This document shows positions 1 through 7,495 of a DNA stretch of 64,000 nucleotides, piece by piece (the stretch's first letter is position 1; every line of letters starts with the position of its first letter). A program made the translations under genes and the position numbers. The notes below the pieces were generated by a model. It saw only the letters and a program-made list of their open reading frames with translations. It did not search any database and was not told where the DNA came from. Source of the DNA: Bacteroidales bacterium. Its GTDB lineage: Bacteria; Bacteroidota; Bacteroidia; Bacteroidales; JAAYJT01. The stretch lies in NCBI GenBank assembly GCA_014860575.1, contig JACZJK010000032.1, positions 34,478 through 98,477 on the forward strand, written 5' to 3'.

Positions 1-42
1 GAAAAAGTACAAAGCCAGCTTTCAGCGCCCGGGACTAAATAA
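1..42 (+). CDS. C-terminal end of a DUF1573-family protein (partial)
   Basis: The first 14 codons of the window end in TAA at 40-42 and encode a tail that matches the last residues of the complete DUF1573 protein at 192-659 (both end in a K/Q-S-x-L-S-x-P-G-x-K pattern). It is therefore most likely the end of a tandem paralogue whose body lies left of the window. The following terminator and a 27-bp block are also duplicated behind both genes, which supports a tandem gene duplication. Only the tail is visible, so the family call rests on paralogy. Confidence 0.6.
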   Translation, partial: EKVQSQLSAPGTK

Positions 43-63
43 AAAGGTTTTAAACAAACTCAT

Positions 64-97
64 AATGAGCCACTTAAAACGAGTTGGCTCATTTTTT
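64..97 (+). terminator. Rho-independent terminator of the upstream DUF1573 paralogue
   Basis: A perfect 9-bp stem (AATGAGCCA at 64-72 with TGGCTCATT at 85-93) is followed by a run of six T. It lies 21 bp behind the stop codon of the truncated gene at the window edge. Confidence 0.8.
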
Positions 98-98
98 A

Positions 99-125
99 TT
101 AAAATATTTCGGGATTCGACGAAAT
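99..125 (+). repeat. 27-bp intergenic repeat, copy 1
   Basis: This block is repeated at 710-736 with one mismatch in 27, each time directly behind the terminator of a DUF1573-type gene. It contains a short inverted repeat, ATTTCG ... CGAAAT. It may be a duplicated promoter or regulatory element carried along in the gene duplication; its function is not known. Confidence 0.75.
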
Positions 126-142
126 GATAAATAAATTATTAA

Positions 143-150
143 TAATTTTG
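143..150 (+). promoter_or_regulatory. Bacteroidota-type -7 promoter box for the DUF1573 gene
   Basis: TAATTTTG fits the Bacteroidota -7 consensus TAnnTTTG and lies 41 bp upstream of the start codon at 192. A convincing TTTG at the -33 position is not seen. Confidence 0.5.
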
Positions 151-191
151 CCGCATCCTTAAATTTTAAGGATCAATTAAAAAGTATAATT

Positions 192-659
192 ATGAAAAAG
201 GTAGTTTTTTCTTTAACCGGCATGATCTTCTTGATGCTGTCGTTTGGCTTTTCCTTACTGGCACAAGAAGAAGCGAAAGTCTCAGGGCCATTGATTGAGT
301 TCGACAAAGAAACCCACGATTATGGGACAATTTATGTTAATGGCGATGGTAATTGTGTATTTACTTTTACCAACAAGGGAAACGAACCGCTCCTCTTAAC
401 TAACGTAAGGGCCGGATGCGGTTGTACCGTACCCCAGTGGCCACGCGAACCAGTGCTGCCAGGCGAAAGCGCTGAAATTAAAGTCAAGTACACAACTGTC
501 AATAGGCCACACACGATCAACAAATCTATTGTAGTTACATCAAATTCTGTTACCAAGAATACTGTTGTCCTGAGAATTAAAGGTGAAGTAGTGCAGGCTC
601 CGGATCAGGCATTGCCGGAAAAGACAAAAAGCTCTTTATCATCTCCAGGGCCTAAATAA
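192..659 (+). CDS. DUF1573 domain protein, secreted
   Basis: A 155-aa protein with an N-terminal hydrophobic signal peptide (about residues 1-24, ending in a typical LLAQ-type cleavage site), then a DUF1573 domain: an immunoglobulin-like beta sandwich related to ASPM-SPD2-Hydin domains. The characteristic cysteine pair with the sequence AGCGC is present (Cys76 and Cys78), followed by the W-P-x-x-P-V-x-P-G segment of the family. Such proteins are abundant in Bacteroidota and are exported; their molecular role is unknown. The last 13 residues resemble the tail of a truncated paralogue at 1-42, so this is one of at least two tandem copies. A -7 box lies upstream and a terminator follows, so it is probably monocistronic. 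Confidence 0.9.
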   Translation: MKKVVFSLTGMIFLMLSFGFSLLAQEEAKVSGPLIEFDKETHDYGTIYVNGDGNCVFTFTNKGNEPLLLTNVRAGCGCTVPQWPREPVLPGESAEIKVKYTTVNRPHTINKSIVVTSNSVTKNTVVLRIKGEVVQAPDQALPEKTKSSLSSPGPK

Positions 660-678
660 GGATTAATGATATTATTAC

Positions 679-709
679 GAGCCACTTGATTACGAGTGGT
701 TCTTTTTTG
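679..709 (+). terminator. Rho-independent terminator of the DUF1573 gene
   Basis: GAGCCACT (679-686) pairs with AGTGGTTC (695-702) with one G-U pair, followed by six T. It resembles the terminator behind the upstream paralogue. Confidence 0.75.
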
Positions 710-736
710 TTAAAATATTTCGGGATTCGTCGAAAT
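710..736 (+). repeat. 27-bp intergenic repeat, copy 2
   Basis: This is the second copy of the block at 99-125 (26 of 27 identical), again just behind a terminator. The start of the next operon lies 85 bp downstream, so the block sits in the promoter region of the arsenical/thiol operon. Confidence 0.75.
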
Positions 737-820
737 AGGAAATGATTATGGTTTGTACAACATATCTTAATATTCTTTACTACCAAAAAATGATTTGTGA
801 GGTTTAACTAACTAATTCTG

Positions 821-1291
821 ATGATTATGAAACAAAAAATGATTGCATTTATGAGCTTTGTATTCGGATTGATCCTTTTTTCAAATTGTTCACGACCAGA
901 TACAGCTGCAAAGGAAGAGAACAGCTATGTTTCTGTGGTTGCAGATAATCTTGAGGATTACCCTGTAAGGGTTTTATCTTTTCACACAAGCAATCGCTGC
1001 CAAACTTGCCTCACCATTGAAAAAATTGTACGGGAAACGGTTTTGACAGAGTATAAGGAGCAGGTTGAAGACGGAACACTAAAGCTTTATGTCATGAATG
1101 TTGAACAGGCCGAAAATCAAAAAATAGCTGAAGAATATGTGGCTTATGGTTCGGCTTTGTTTGTTAGTTCCGGTGTCGGCGAACTCACAGAAATAAGTGA
1201 TCTGACCAACAACGCCTTTATGTATGCCGGAACAAACGCTGATAAATTCATAGAAATTTTGCGCTCAACGCTTAATCAGCACCTTGAATAG
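821..1291 (+). CDS. ArsF-like thioredoxin-fold lipoprotein
   Basis: A 156-aa protein with a lipoprotein signal peptide: hydrophobic core and lipobox LFSNC, Cys at about residue 23. Starting at 821 or at the ATG two codons later (827) gives the same mature protein. The exported domain has a redox-type CxxC (Cys60-Cys63) in a thioredoxin-like context and resembles the family annotated as nitrophenyl compound nitroreductase subunit ArsF. It is followed after 2 bp by a CcdA-like permease of the ArsG family, the same gene order as in arsEFG clusters that act on aromatic arsenicals. First gene of an eight-gene operon. The substrate (aromatic arsenical or other thiol-reactive compound) is inferred from family and neighbours only. 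Confidence 0.7.
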   Translation: MIMKQKMIAFMSFVFGLILFSNCSRPDTAAKEENSYVSVVADNLEDYPVRVLSFHTSNRCQTCLTIEKIVRETVLTEYKEQVEDGTLKLYVMNVEQAENQKIAEEYVAYGSALFVSSGVGELTEISDLTNNAFMYAGTNADKFIEILRSTLNQHLE

Positions 1292-1293
1292 CT

Positions 1294-2016
1294 ATGGAAT
1301 ACCTGCAATCATTACTTGAGGCTTCCTCTTTTCCGATCTTTACAGCCTTTATTTTGGGTTTGATGACTGCTGTAAGCCCTTGTCCGCTGGCAACAAACAT
1401 CACTGCTACGGCCTTTATCGCCCGTGAGATCAACAACAAAAAATATGTGTTCCTCAGCGGAGTAGTTTATACCCTTGGACGAGCCATTACCTACACGCTT
1501 ATTGGTGTGATACTGTATTTCGGAGCAAGCACATTTCAAATCGCTCATTTTTTCCAGAAATATGGCGAGCGTCTACTCGGGCCGCTGCTGCTGATTTTTG
1601 GGATTTTCATGCTGGATTATATTAAAATAAATATACCCGGATTGCGCGGAGGTATTGTCAATAAGCTTTTGGAGCGTATCAAAATCAATAACCTCTGGAG
1701 TGCCTTGCTTATTGGCGTATTGTTTGCACTGGCATTTTGTCCCTATAGCGGTGTATTGTATTTTGGCATGCTAATCCCGATGACTGTCGCCAGCCCCGAC
1801 GGCCTGATCCTTCCATTTGTTTTTGCCATTGCCACCGGGCTACCTGTAATTTTAGTGGCTTATTTGCTGGCATACAGTGTTTCAGGGATCAGCAGTTTTT
1901 ATAACAAGATGAAAATCTTTGAAAAATGGTTCAGAAGGGTAGTTGCCATTGTTTTCATTGTGGTCGGACTGTATTATATTTTCGATTTCTATATTAATCC
2001 TTTTCTTATCTCGTAA
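1294..2016 (+). CDS. CcdA/DsbD-like membrane protein, ArsG-type permease
   Basis: A 240-aa polytopic membrane protein with about six transmembrane segments. Two membrane-embedded cysteines occur in the CcdA/DsbD context: Cys30 in SPCPL and Cys149 in AFCPYSG. This pattern is typical of the family named aromatic aminobenzylarsenical efflux permease ArsG, which derives from the DsbD thiol-reductant transporters. It may either export a substrate or pass electrons from cytoplasmic thioredoxin-like partners to the lipoprotein encoded just upstream; two small CxxC proteins encoded downstream would suit the cytoplasmic donor role. Spacing to neighbours is 2 and 5 bp. Confidence 0.8.
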   Translation: MEYLQSLLEASSFPIFTAFILGLMTAVSPCPLATNITATAFIAREINNKKYVFLSGVVYTLGRAITYTLIGVILYFGASTFQIAHFFQKYGERLLGPLLLIFGIFMLDYIKINIPGLRGGIVNKLLERIKINNLWSALLIGVLFALAFCPYSGVLYFGMLIPMTVASPDGLILPFVFAIATGLPVILVAYLLAYSVSGISSFYNKMKIFEKWFRRVVAIVFIVVGLYYIFDFYINPFLIS

Positions 2017-2021
2017 TAGCT

Positions 2022-3299
2022 ATGGAAGCTAAGAAAGAACTTAAGATTTTCGCCTGGTTACTGGTATTTTTCCTGGCAGCATATTTTCTACCTATTGGCG
2101 AAACCCGTTTTGACAATGCCGTTTACGAAGCGCTTGTGCTTACCAAGTGGTATGCCCGTGAACATGTATTGCTTTGTTTGATACCCGCGTTTTTCATTGC
2201 CGGTGTAATTGCAGTTTTTATCAGCCAGGCAGCGGTTATCAAATATTTTGGGGCGAAAGCCAACAAATATTTGGCGTACCTGGTAGCGTCGGTTTCCGGC
2301 ACCATTCTGGCGGTATGTTCCTGCACAATTCTGCCTTTGTTTTCAAGCATCCATAAAAGAGGAGCTGGATTGGGACCAGCCATTGCCTTTCTTTATTCCG
2401 GCCCCGCCATAAACATTTTGGCAATCATTCTTACTGCAAGAATTCTGGGGTGGGAACTTGGTTTGGCAAGAATCGTAGGGGCGGTGGTTTTCAGCCTGGT
2501 AATTGGGCTGCTTATGGCGTTTTTCTTCAGGAAAGAAGAAAAAGAGCGTAACGATGCTCAAATGAATGTTCCGGATGTACCGGAAACAAGGCCCATGTGG
2601 CAAACTTCTTCTCACTTTTTTATTCTCGTATTTATCCTCGTATTTGCCAACTGGGGAACCCAGGATATTTTCGGCATCAGTAAATGGCATATTACAGCAT
2701 TTTTTGGCATTGCTTTCATGTTTTCGCTGGTATATATTCTTAAAATGAAGTGGCAACATGTTGTGCTGGCTGCCTTACCGGCGATTGTAAGCAGTTTTAT
2801 TTTTAGTGCCCCCGAAATACCGTTTATCCTGGCTGTTGCCGGTTTGGTTGTTTTAACCCTTTCAAAAGAAGGAGAACCCCGTGAATGGCTTTATGAAACC
2901 TGGGGTTTCACAAAACAGATTTTACCTCTGCTCGCTGCAGGAGTGATGATTGCCGGACTATTACTTGGAACCGAAAACGGCGAAGGGCTTATTCCCAATG
3001 CCTGGGTAGCCACATTGGTTGGTGGAAATTCGTTATTCTCTAATTTGTTTGCTTCTGTGTTTGGTGCTTTCATGTATTTTGCAACCCTAACAGAGGTTCC
3101 CATTTTGCAAGGATTGATTGCTTCAGGGATGGGCCAGGGTCCTGCGTTAGCCCTTTTACTTGCAGGACCAGCGCTTTCATTGCCCAATATGCTGGTTATC
3201 CACAGTGTAATGGGTTTTAAGAAAACCGCTACATTTATTCTGCTCGTGATAATTATGGCCACAATTTCAGGGTTGATTTTTGGATCATTTTATAATTAA
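2022..3299 (+). CDS. ArsP/DUF318-type permease (SO_0444-like metal or arsenical efflux)
   Basis: A 425-aa permease with two homologous membrane halves and about ten transmembrane helices. The family motif CSC-x-x-LPL (Cys99 and Cys101) followed by a G-A-G-x-G-P-A stretch and the second-half equivalent (GPALSLPN) identify the UPF0718/DUF318 permease family, which includes ArsP (trivalent organoarsenical efflux) and SO_0444-type Cu/Zn exporters. The linker around residues 172-190 is charged and cytoplasmic. Position between an ArsG-like permease and a CxxC protein, with an ArsR repressor in the operon, favours metalloid or metal export. Which ion is exported cannot be read from the sequence. 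Confidence 0.8.
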   Translation: MEAKKELKIFAWLLVFFLAAYFLPIGETRFDNAVYEALVLTKWYAREHVLLCLIPAFFIAGVIAVFISQAAVIKYFGAKANKYLAYLVASVSGTILAVCSCTILPLFSSIHKRGAGLGPAIAFLYSGPAINILAIILTARILGWELGLARIVGAVVFSLVIGLLMAFFFRKEEKERNDAQMNVPDVPETRPMWQTSSHFFILVFILVFANWGTQDIFGISKWHITAFFGIAFMFSLVYILKMKWQHVVLAALPAIVSSFIFSAPEIPFILAVAGLVVLTLSKEGEPREWLYETWGFTKQILPLLAAGVMIAGLLLGTENGEGLIPNAWVATLVGGNSLFSNLFASVFGAFMYFATLTEVPILQGLIASGMGQGPALALLLAGPALSLPNMLVIHSVMGFKKTATFILLVIIMATISGLIFGSFYN

Positions 3300-3305
3300 G
3301 CAATT

Positions 3306-3560
3306 ATGAAAAAAGTTGATATCACTGTTTTAGGACCGGGTTGTCCCAATTGTATCAGGCTTGAGACTATGTGCCGGGAAGCAATTAAAAATATTGATGT
3401 TGAAGCCAGTATAAATAAAATAACGGATCATGAAAAGATTGCCGATCATGGAGTTTATCTGACACCGGGCTTGATTATCAATGAAAAGTTAGTGCTCAGC
3501 GGAAAAATGCCAACGCTGGCAACATTAGAAAACTGGATTAAAACGGCAGCAAAAGAGTAG
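3306..3560 (+). CDS. Small thioredoxin-like CxxC protein (ArsE-like)
   Basis: An 84-aa cytoplasmic protein starting MKKVDITVLGPGCPNC, with a CPNC redox centre at residues 13-16 and a cis-Pro region (LTPGLIIN). This is the MTH895/TM0996 family of glutaredoxin-like redox proteins, called redox-active disulfide protein 2 or thioredoxin family protein. It lies 6 bp behind the permease. In arsEFG clusters a protein of this type is the third component. A likely role is thiol delivery to the membrane partners. Confidence 0.8.
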   Translation: MKKVDITVLGPGCPNCIRLETMCREAIKNIDVEASINKITDHEKIADHGVYLTPGLIINEKLVLSGKMPTLATLENWIKTAAKE

Positions 3561-3578
3561 ATTGAATTTTATCAGACA

Positions 3579-3995
3579 ATGCTAACAGATTTGGAAGATT
3601 CAGGAATTAAGATCGGCAAGATTCATCATCTGTCGCCCAGGGAGGCATTTGAAGCGGCTAAAAAAGGTGCCGTATTTGTTGATGTACGCCATGCTTATGA
3701 AACGTGTTACAAGGGATTTGGTGTTGAAGAGGTTATATACATTGATCACGAGGAAATAAAAGAAAGATACACCGGACTGCCACAGGATAAATTCCTTGTT
3801 ATTGCAGATTCGGTTGGGCTTCACAGCAAGGAAGTGATTGAATTCCTGCAGCAAGTAGGATTTACACATCTTGCAAATCTTAATGGCGGTATCTTTGATT
3901 GGGAAAGAGACGGATTGCCATTGAAAACAAATAAGAAGGAAAAATTAACCGGATCCTGTGCATGCATGCTAAAACCGCACGGGAAACGAAAATAA
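3579..3995 (+). CDS. Rhodanese-like protein lacking the catalytic Cys
   Basis: A 138-aa single-domain rhodanese homologue (residues about 18-118: LSPREAFEAA, VDVRHAYE, GGIFDW). In active rhodaneses the loop reads C-x-x-G-x-[RT]-S; here the equivalent loop is D77-S-V-G-L-H-S, so Asp replaces the sulfur-accepting Cys. The C-terminus instead carries a short CAC motif in a basic tail. The protein may therefore bind a metal, metalloid or anion, or act as a sensor, not as a sulfurtransferase. It lies in the same operon, 18 bp behind the CxxC protein and 7 bp before the repressor. Confidence 0.7.
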   Translation: MLTDLEDSGIKIGKIHHLSPREAFEAAKKGAVFVDVRHAYETCYKGFGVEEVIYIDHEEIKERYTGLPQDKFLVIADSVGLHSKEVIEFLQQVGFTHLANLNGGIFDWERDGLPLKTNKKEKLTGSCACMLKPHGKRK

Positions 3996-4002
3996 TGATT
4001 GA

Positions 4003-4320
4003 ATGAAAACGAAAAGTGTATACACAACAGATATTGAAAAGTTCGCCAGGTATTCAAAAGCAATGGCTCATCCGGCCCGTGTTTTTATTATCCGTTATTT
4101 AGCCGATAATGCTGATTCCTGTTGCTATAGCGGCGATGTGGCTGAAGAGCTGCCCATTGCCCGCAGCACCTTGTCAGAGCACCTGAAAGAATTAAAAAAT
4201 GCCGGATTGATTCAAGGTGAGATCAATCCTCCGTTTATAAAATACTGCCTGAATAAGCAAAACTGGGAAGAATACTCAACCCTTTTTAATTTACTAGTAC
4301 CTGTAAAAACAACTATTTAA
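4003..4320 (+). CDS. ArsR-family transcriptional repressor
   Basis: A 105-aa winged-helix protein. The N-terminal helix pair (KALAHP-type motif, here KAMAHPARVFIIRYL) and the recognition region (AEELPIARSTLSEHLKELKNAGLI, about residues 47-70) are typical of ArsR/SmtB regulators. A vicinal Cys pair at residues 40-41 lies at the start of helix 3, a plausible arsenite or soft-metal sensing site, as in ArsR proteins with ELCVC. Being the seventh gene of the operon it probably autoregulates the whole set. Confidence 0.85.
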   Translation: MKTKSVYTTDIEKFARYSKAMAHPARVFIIRYLADNADSCCYSGDVAEELPIARSTLSEHLKELKNAGLIQGEINPPFIKYCLNKQNWEEYSTLFNLLVPVKTTI

Positions 4321-4331
4321 TAATTATTACT

Positions 4332-4565
4332 ATGGAAATTAAAGTATTAGGACCCGGATGCATGAAATGTAAGAACATGGAAAAAGTGGTTCGCGAAACA
4401 GTTGAACAAAACAACATTGATGCACAAATAAGCAAAGTAGAAGATATCATGGAAATTATGACTTACGGAGTGATGACCACACCAGCGCTTGTTGTTGATG
4501 GAAGAGTAGTGATCAAAGGATATATTCCCTCCAAAGATGAAGTCTTAAGAGTGCTAACCCAATAA
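4332..4565 (+). CDS. Second small thioredoxin-like CxxC protein
   Basis: A 77-aa homologue of the product of 3306-3560, with the redox centre CMKC at residues 10-13 and a T-T-P-A cis-Pro loop. It is the redox-active disulfide protein 2 family again. Two members in one operon suggest separate partners or a relay. It lies 11 bp behind the arsR gene and ends the operon; a strong bidirectional hairpin follows 100 bp downstream. Confidence 0.8.
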   Translation: MEIKVLGPGCMKCKNMEKVVRETVEQNNIDAQISKVEDIMEIMTYGVMTTPALVVDGRVVIKGYIPSKDEVLRVLTQ

Positions 4566-4666
4566 TACTGTTTGAAATGAAACCTGGTAATACCTTTGAT
4601 GTTCATTTGATTCAACGTATTACCGGATCAGTTTGATTTGATAAAAACGGGGATTATCTTAAAATA

Positions 4667-4699
4667 AAAAGAAGAAGCGCGTTAAACACTTCTTCTTTT
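4667..4699. terminator. Bidirectional terminator between the ars-type operon and tRNA-Cys
   Basis: An 11-bp perfect stem, AAAAGAAGAAG at 4667-4677 with its complement at 4689-4699, gives T-rich 3' ends on both strands. It separates the plus-strand operon from the minus-strand tRNA-Cys gene 7 bp away. Confidence 0.8.
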
Positions 4700-4705
4700 C
4701 ATTTG

Positions 4706-4776
4706 AGGTCTCAAGCGGATTCGAACCGCTGTACGAGGTTTTGCAGACCTCTGCCTAGCCACTCGGCCATGAGACC
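4706..4776 (-). tRNA. tRNA-Cys (GCA)
   Basis: A 71-nt cloverleaf on the minus strand. The acceptor stem is GGTCTCA/TGAGACC, the T arm contains GGTTCGAATCC, and the anticodon stem GAGGT/ACCTC frames the loop CTGCAAA with anticodon GCA. Discriminator base is U. CCA is not encoded. Confidence 0.95.
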
Positions 4777-4785
4777 AATTGTGTG

Positions 4786-4793
4786 CAAAGATA
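4786..4793 (-). promoter_or_regulatory. -7 promoter box of tRNA-Cys
   Basis: Read on the minus strand this is TATCTTTG, a full match to TAnnTTTG, 9 bp in front of the tRNA. An ATTG at the expected -33 distance is a partial match to TTTG. Confidence 0.6.
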
Positions 4794-4814
4794 TAAAGAA
4801 AAAACAAATTCCAA

Positions 4815-5012
4815 TTAGCAGCTTTCTTTGACTTTAACTGCATACTTGCCCAAACACTCGGAGCATAGGCAATCGCTGAAATGTTGCCGGATCAATTCCA
4901 TATTTTCCTTTGGGATCACATAGGCCATGCACCAGCATTCAATTGAGTGCGAACACTCAAACGTAACGCCACATGATGGGCAGGTTTTTATCTTAGGTGT
5001 TGGGTTCTGCAT
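4815..5012 (-). CDS. Cysteine-rich CWC-type zinc-binding protein
   Basis: A 65-aa protein with eight cysteines, arranged as CPSCG, C-S-H-S-x-x-C-W-C and CLCSECL. This matches the cysteine-rich CWC family, small proteins thought to bind zinc. No enzymatic role is known. It overlaps the end of folB by 20 bp and is surely cotranscribed with it. Confidence 0.75.
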   Translation of the reverse strand: MQNPTPKIKTCPSCGVTFECSHSIECWCMAYVIPKENMELIRQHFSDCLCSECLGKYAVKVKESC

Positions 5013-5373
5013 CTGTCCAATCGTCGGTTGATAATGTTACACAAACCTTGTCAACCTTGCCGCCGAGCGGGGGATTGAGCTTTGAAATTTTCACTTCAGC
5101 AGCATTGATGGCCGGAAAGTTGTTCATAACCGATTTCAGAATACGGTGAGCTACATGCTCAAGCAGATGGGCTTTGATTTCCATCTCTTTTTTCACCAGT
5201 TGATACACCGTTTGATAATTCACGGTTTGCCTCAGGTCGTCGCTTACTTCGGCATCGCTGGTATCGGCTTCGAAATAAAAGTCAACAATAAAGCGGGTTC
5301 CAATTACCTGCTCTTCGGCAAAGCAACCGTGGTAGGCAAAAAATTCCATGCCTTCAACCGATATCATTCCCAT
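4993..5373 (-). CDS. folB: Dihydroneopterin aldolase
   Basis: A 126-aa enzyme of folate biosynthesis that converts 7,8-dihydroneopterin to 6-hydroxymethyl-7,8-dihydropterin and glycolaldehyde. Visible hallmarks are the N-terminal GMEFFAYHGCFAEEQ segment with the substrate-binding Glu, the NY-x-x-VY region, LLEHVAHRI, and the conserved Lys in VKISKLNPP. Length is normal for the family (about 120). The start at 5373 is the first ATG. It runs convergent to nothing and ends inside the CWC gene. Confidence 0.9.
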   Translation of the reverse strand: MGMISVEGMEFFAYHGCFAEEQVIGTRFIVDFYFEADTSDAEVSDDLRQTVNYQTVYQLVKKEMEIKAHLLEHVAHRILKSVMNNFPAINAAEVKISKLNPPLGGKVDKVCVTLSTDDWTDAEPNT

Positions 5374-5558
5374 AGTTTTCTAATTTTTAAGAACCGCAAA
5401 TTTACTAAAATGCAGCTTTGACTGATAAAGATACTGTTGTGGTCTGATTGTCTTAAACAACCTTCATCTGTTCGCAGTAATTTGACTTTGTATTGTAAAG
5501 TCTTGTGTATCCAGTCATGGTTCCCGAAATCTTTATCTAACCTTTCATGTAATACTAT

Positions 5559-5566
5559 TACTTTTG
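5559..5566 (+). promoter_or_regulatory. -7 promoter box of glnS
   Basis: TACTTTTG matches TAnnTTTG and lies 32 bp upstream of the glnS start. The same octamer serves the tRNA-Gln promoter at 7333-7340. No clear TTTG is found at -33. Confidence 0.55.
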
Positions 5567-5598
5567 CAAACTGTTAAAAAACAAAGCAAACCTCTTTT

Positions 5599-7302
5599 AT
5601 GAACGAGCCAGTGAATGAAAAAGAAAGCGGCAAATCGCTGCATTTCATCCAAACAATTATCGAAGAAGACCTGCGCCAGGGTAAAAATGAGAAAAGGGTT
5701 CACACACGCTTCCCACCCGAACCCAATGGTTACCTGCATATTGGACACGCCAAATCTATCTGCCTGAATTTCGGACTGGCCTTGCAGTATGGCGGAATGT
5801 GCAACCTTCGATTTGATGACACCAACCCGGTTAAGGAAGATGTTGAATATGTTGATTCTATCAAAGAAGATGTTCGTTGGCTGGGTTTCGATTGGGAAAA
5901 TCGTGAGTATTATGCTTCCGATTACTTTGAAGCGCTATACGAATATGCCATCATCATTATTAAGAAAGGAAAAGCCTTTGTTTGTGATATGAGCGCTGCC
6001 GATATAAGTGCGAACCGTGGAACTCCAACACGCCCCGGCTCAGAAAGCCCTTACCGCAACCGAAGCGTCGAAGAAAACCTTGATTTGTTCCATCGCATGC
6101 GGGCCGGAGAATTTCCGGAAGGATCAAAAGTATTGCGCGCCAAAATTGACATGTCGTCGCCCAATATGCATATGCGCGATCCGATCATGTACCGCATTAT
6201 GTTTGCCCATCACCACCGCACGGGCAACCAGTGGTGCATTTATCCAACCTATGATTATGCGCACGGCCAAAGTGATTTCATTGAAGGAATCACACACAGC
6301 ATCTGTACCCTTGAGTTCGAAGTACACAGGCCATTATACGACTGGTTTCTGGATCAGATTGTGGAGCCGGGCTCTTATCGTCCCCGTCAGTACGAATTTG
6401 CCCGTTTGAACCTCAGTTACACAGTGATGAGCAAACGTAAATTGCTGGAACTTGTTAAAGCGAAGTTTGTCAATGGCTGGGACGACCCGCGTATGCCGAC
6501 AATCAGTGGTTTAAGACGCCGTGGATATACTCCTGAAAGCATTCGCTTTTTTGCTGATAGAATTGGGGTCGCAAAACGCGATAACGTGATAGATGTGGCC
6601 TTGTTGGAGCACAGCATCCGTGAAGACCTGAATAAGCGCTCCTTACGAAGAATGGCGGTAATTAACCCTATAAAACTTGTAATTGATAATTACCCGGATA
6701 GCCAGGTAGAGTATATTGATGCCGGCAATAATCCCGAAGATCCGGATGCAGGAACGCGCAAGCTGCCATTTTCAAAAGAACTTTTTATCGAGCAGGAAGA
6801 TTTTATGGAAGACGCTCCACCCAAGTTCTTCAGGCTTAAACCCGGTGGAGAGGTAAGGCTTAAATATGCCTATATCATCAAATGCGAAAGTGTTGAGAAA
6901 GATGAAAACGGCGCAATTAGTATTATTCATTGCTCTTACGATCCTGAAACCCGTAGCGGATTACCACAAAGCAACCGCAAGGTAAAAGCCACCATTCACT
7001 GGCTTTCGGCCACACATGCCCGACCTGCTGAAATAAGATTATTTGACCGTCTTTTTAATGTTGAAATGCCTGATAATACCGAAGAAGGGCAGGATTACAA
7101 AGACCATCTGAACCCTGATTCGTTGAAAGTGGTTCAGGGATTTGTGGAAGATTCTTTCAAGGATGTGCAAGCGCTGGACAAGTTCCAGTTTGAACGCCTC
7201 GGTTATTTTTGCATTGACCCCGACAGCACTAAAGATAAACCAGTGTTCAACCGTACCGTAACATTAAGGGATGCCTGGACCCGGATGGAAAAAAACCAAT
7301 AA
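5599..7302 (+). CDS. glnS: Glutaminyl-tRNA synthetase
   Basis: A 567-aa class I aminoacyl-tRNA synthetase that charges tRNA-Gln with glutamine. The HIGH signature is at residues 47-50 within [15 protein letters not shown], and the KMSKS equivalent is VMSKR at 276-280. Specificity motifs of GlnRS such as RFDDTNP and the paired C-terminal beta-barrel anticodon-binding domains (about 340-560) are present. Length fits E. coli GlnRS (554). The gene stands directly upstream of a tRNA-Gln gene that has its own promoter, so enzyme and substrate are neighbours. The island inserted behind the tRNA leaves both intact. Confidence 0.97.
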   Translation: MNEPVNEKESGKSLHFIQTIIEEDLRQGKNEKRVHTRFPPEPNGYLHIGHAKSICLNFGLALQYGGMCNLRFDDTNPVKEDVEYVDSIKEDVRWLGFDWENREYYASDYFEALYEYAIIIIKKGKAFVCDMSAADISANRGTPTRPGSESPYRNRSVEENLDLFHRMRAGEFPEGSKVLRAKIDMSSPNMHMRDPIMYRIMFAHHHRTGNQWCIYPTYDYAHGQSDFIEGITHSICTLEFEVHRPLYDWFLDQIVEPGSYRPRQYEFARLNLSYTVMSKRKLLELVKAKFVNGWDDPRMPTISGLRRRGYTPESIRFFADRIGVAKRDNVIDVALLEHSIREDLNKRSLRRMAVINPIKLVIDNYPDSQVEYIDAGNNPEDPDAGTRKLPFSKELFIEQEDFMEDAPPKFFRLKPGGEVRLKYAYIIKCESVEKDENGAISIIHCSYDPETRSGLPQSNRKVKATIHWLSATHARPAEIRLFDRLFNVEMPDNTEEGQDYKDHLNPDSLKVVQGFVEDSFKDVQALDKFQFERLGYFCIDPDSTKDKPVFNRTVTLRDAWTRMEKNQ

Positions 7303-7307
7303 ACAAA

Positions 7308-7340
7308 TTTGGCGAACATAACTGGATTTTATTACTTTTG
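7308..7340 (+). promoter_or_regulatory. tRNA-Gln promoter
   Basis: TTTG at 7308-7311 and TACTTTTG at 7333-7340 are separated by 21 bp, an almost ideal Bacteroidota sigma-ABfr promoter. The tRNA starts 12 bp downstream. Confidence 0.75.
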
Positions 7341-7351
7341 CACCCCTTTAC

Positions 7352-7424
7352 TGTCCGATGGTGTAACTGGTAACACGTCTGACTCTGAATCAGAAGAGTC
7401 TAGGTTCGAGCCCTAGTCGGACAA
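7352..7424 (+). tRNA. tRNA-Gln (CTG), integration target
   Basis: A 73-nt cloverleaf: acceptor stem TGTCCGA/TCGGACA, anticodon stem TCTGA/TCAGA around the loop CTCTGAA (anticodon CTG), T arm with GGTTCGAGCCC. Its 3' 44 nt plus one base recur at 63246-63290, showing that the island integrated into the 3' part of this gene and restored a full copy on the left side. Confidence 0.95.
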
Positions 7425-7425
7425 C
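7381..7425 (+). repeat. Left attachment site (45-bp direct repeat)
   Basis: Identical over 45 bp to 63246-63290, running from the last two bases of the 5' anticodon stem to one base behind the tRNA. Bases flanking the block differ in the two copies, which defines its limits. Confidence 0.92.
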
Positions 7426-7435
7426 TTGGAAATGA

Positions 7436-7470
7436 GCCGTTTGCAATTAAAATAATTGTAAGCGGTTTTT
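7436..7470 (+). terminator. Terminator supplied by the island for tRNA-Gln
   Basis: A 14-bp stem with three G-U pairs (7436-7449 with 7453-7466) ends in five T. It lies 11 bp behind the tRNA, inside the island, and would replace the chromosomal terminator now found at 63305-63337. Confidence 0.7.
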
Positions 7471-7475
7471 CATTT

Positions 7476-7495
7476 AACATACTTTTTAGCATACC
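7476..7495 (+). repeat. 20-bp subterminal direct repeat, left copy
   Basis: The 20-mer from 7476 to 7495 (core ACTTTTTAGCATACC) is exactly repeated in the same orientation at 63101-63120. The left copy starts 50 bp inside the attachment site and the right copy ends 125 bp before the other one. A candidate arm-type site for the integrase or a binding site for the excisionase. Confidence 0.8.
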
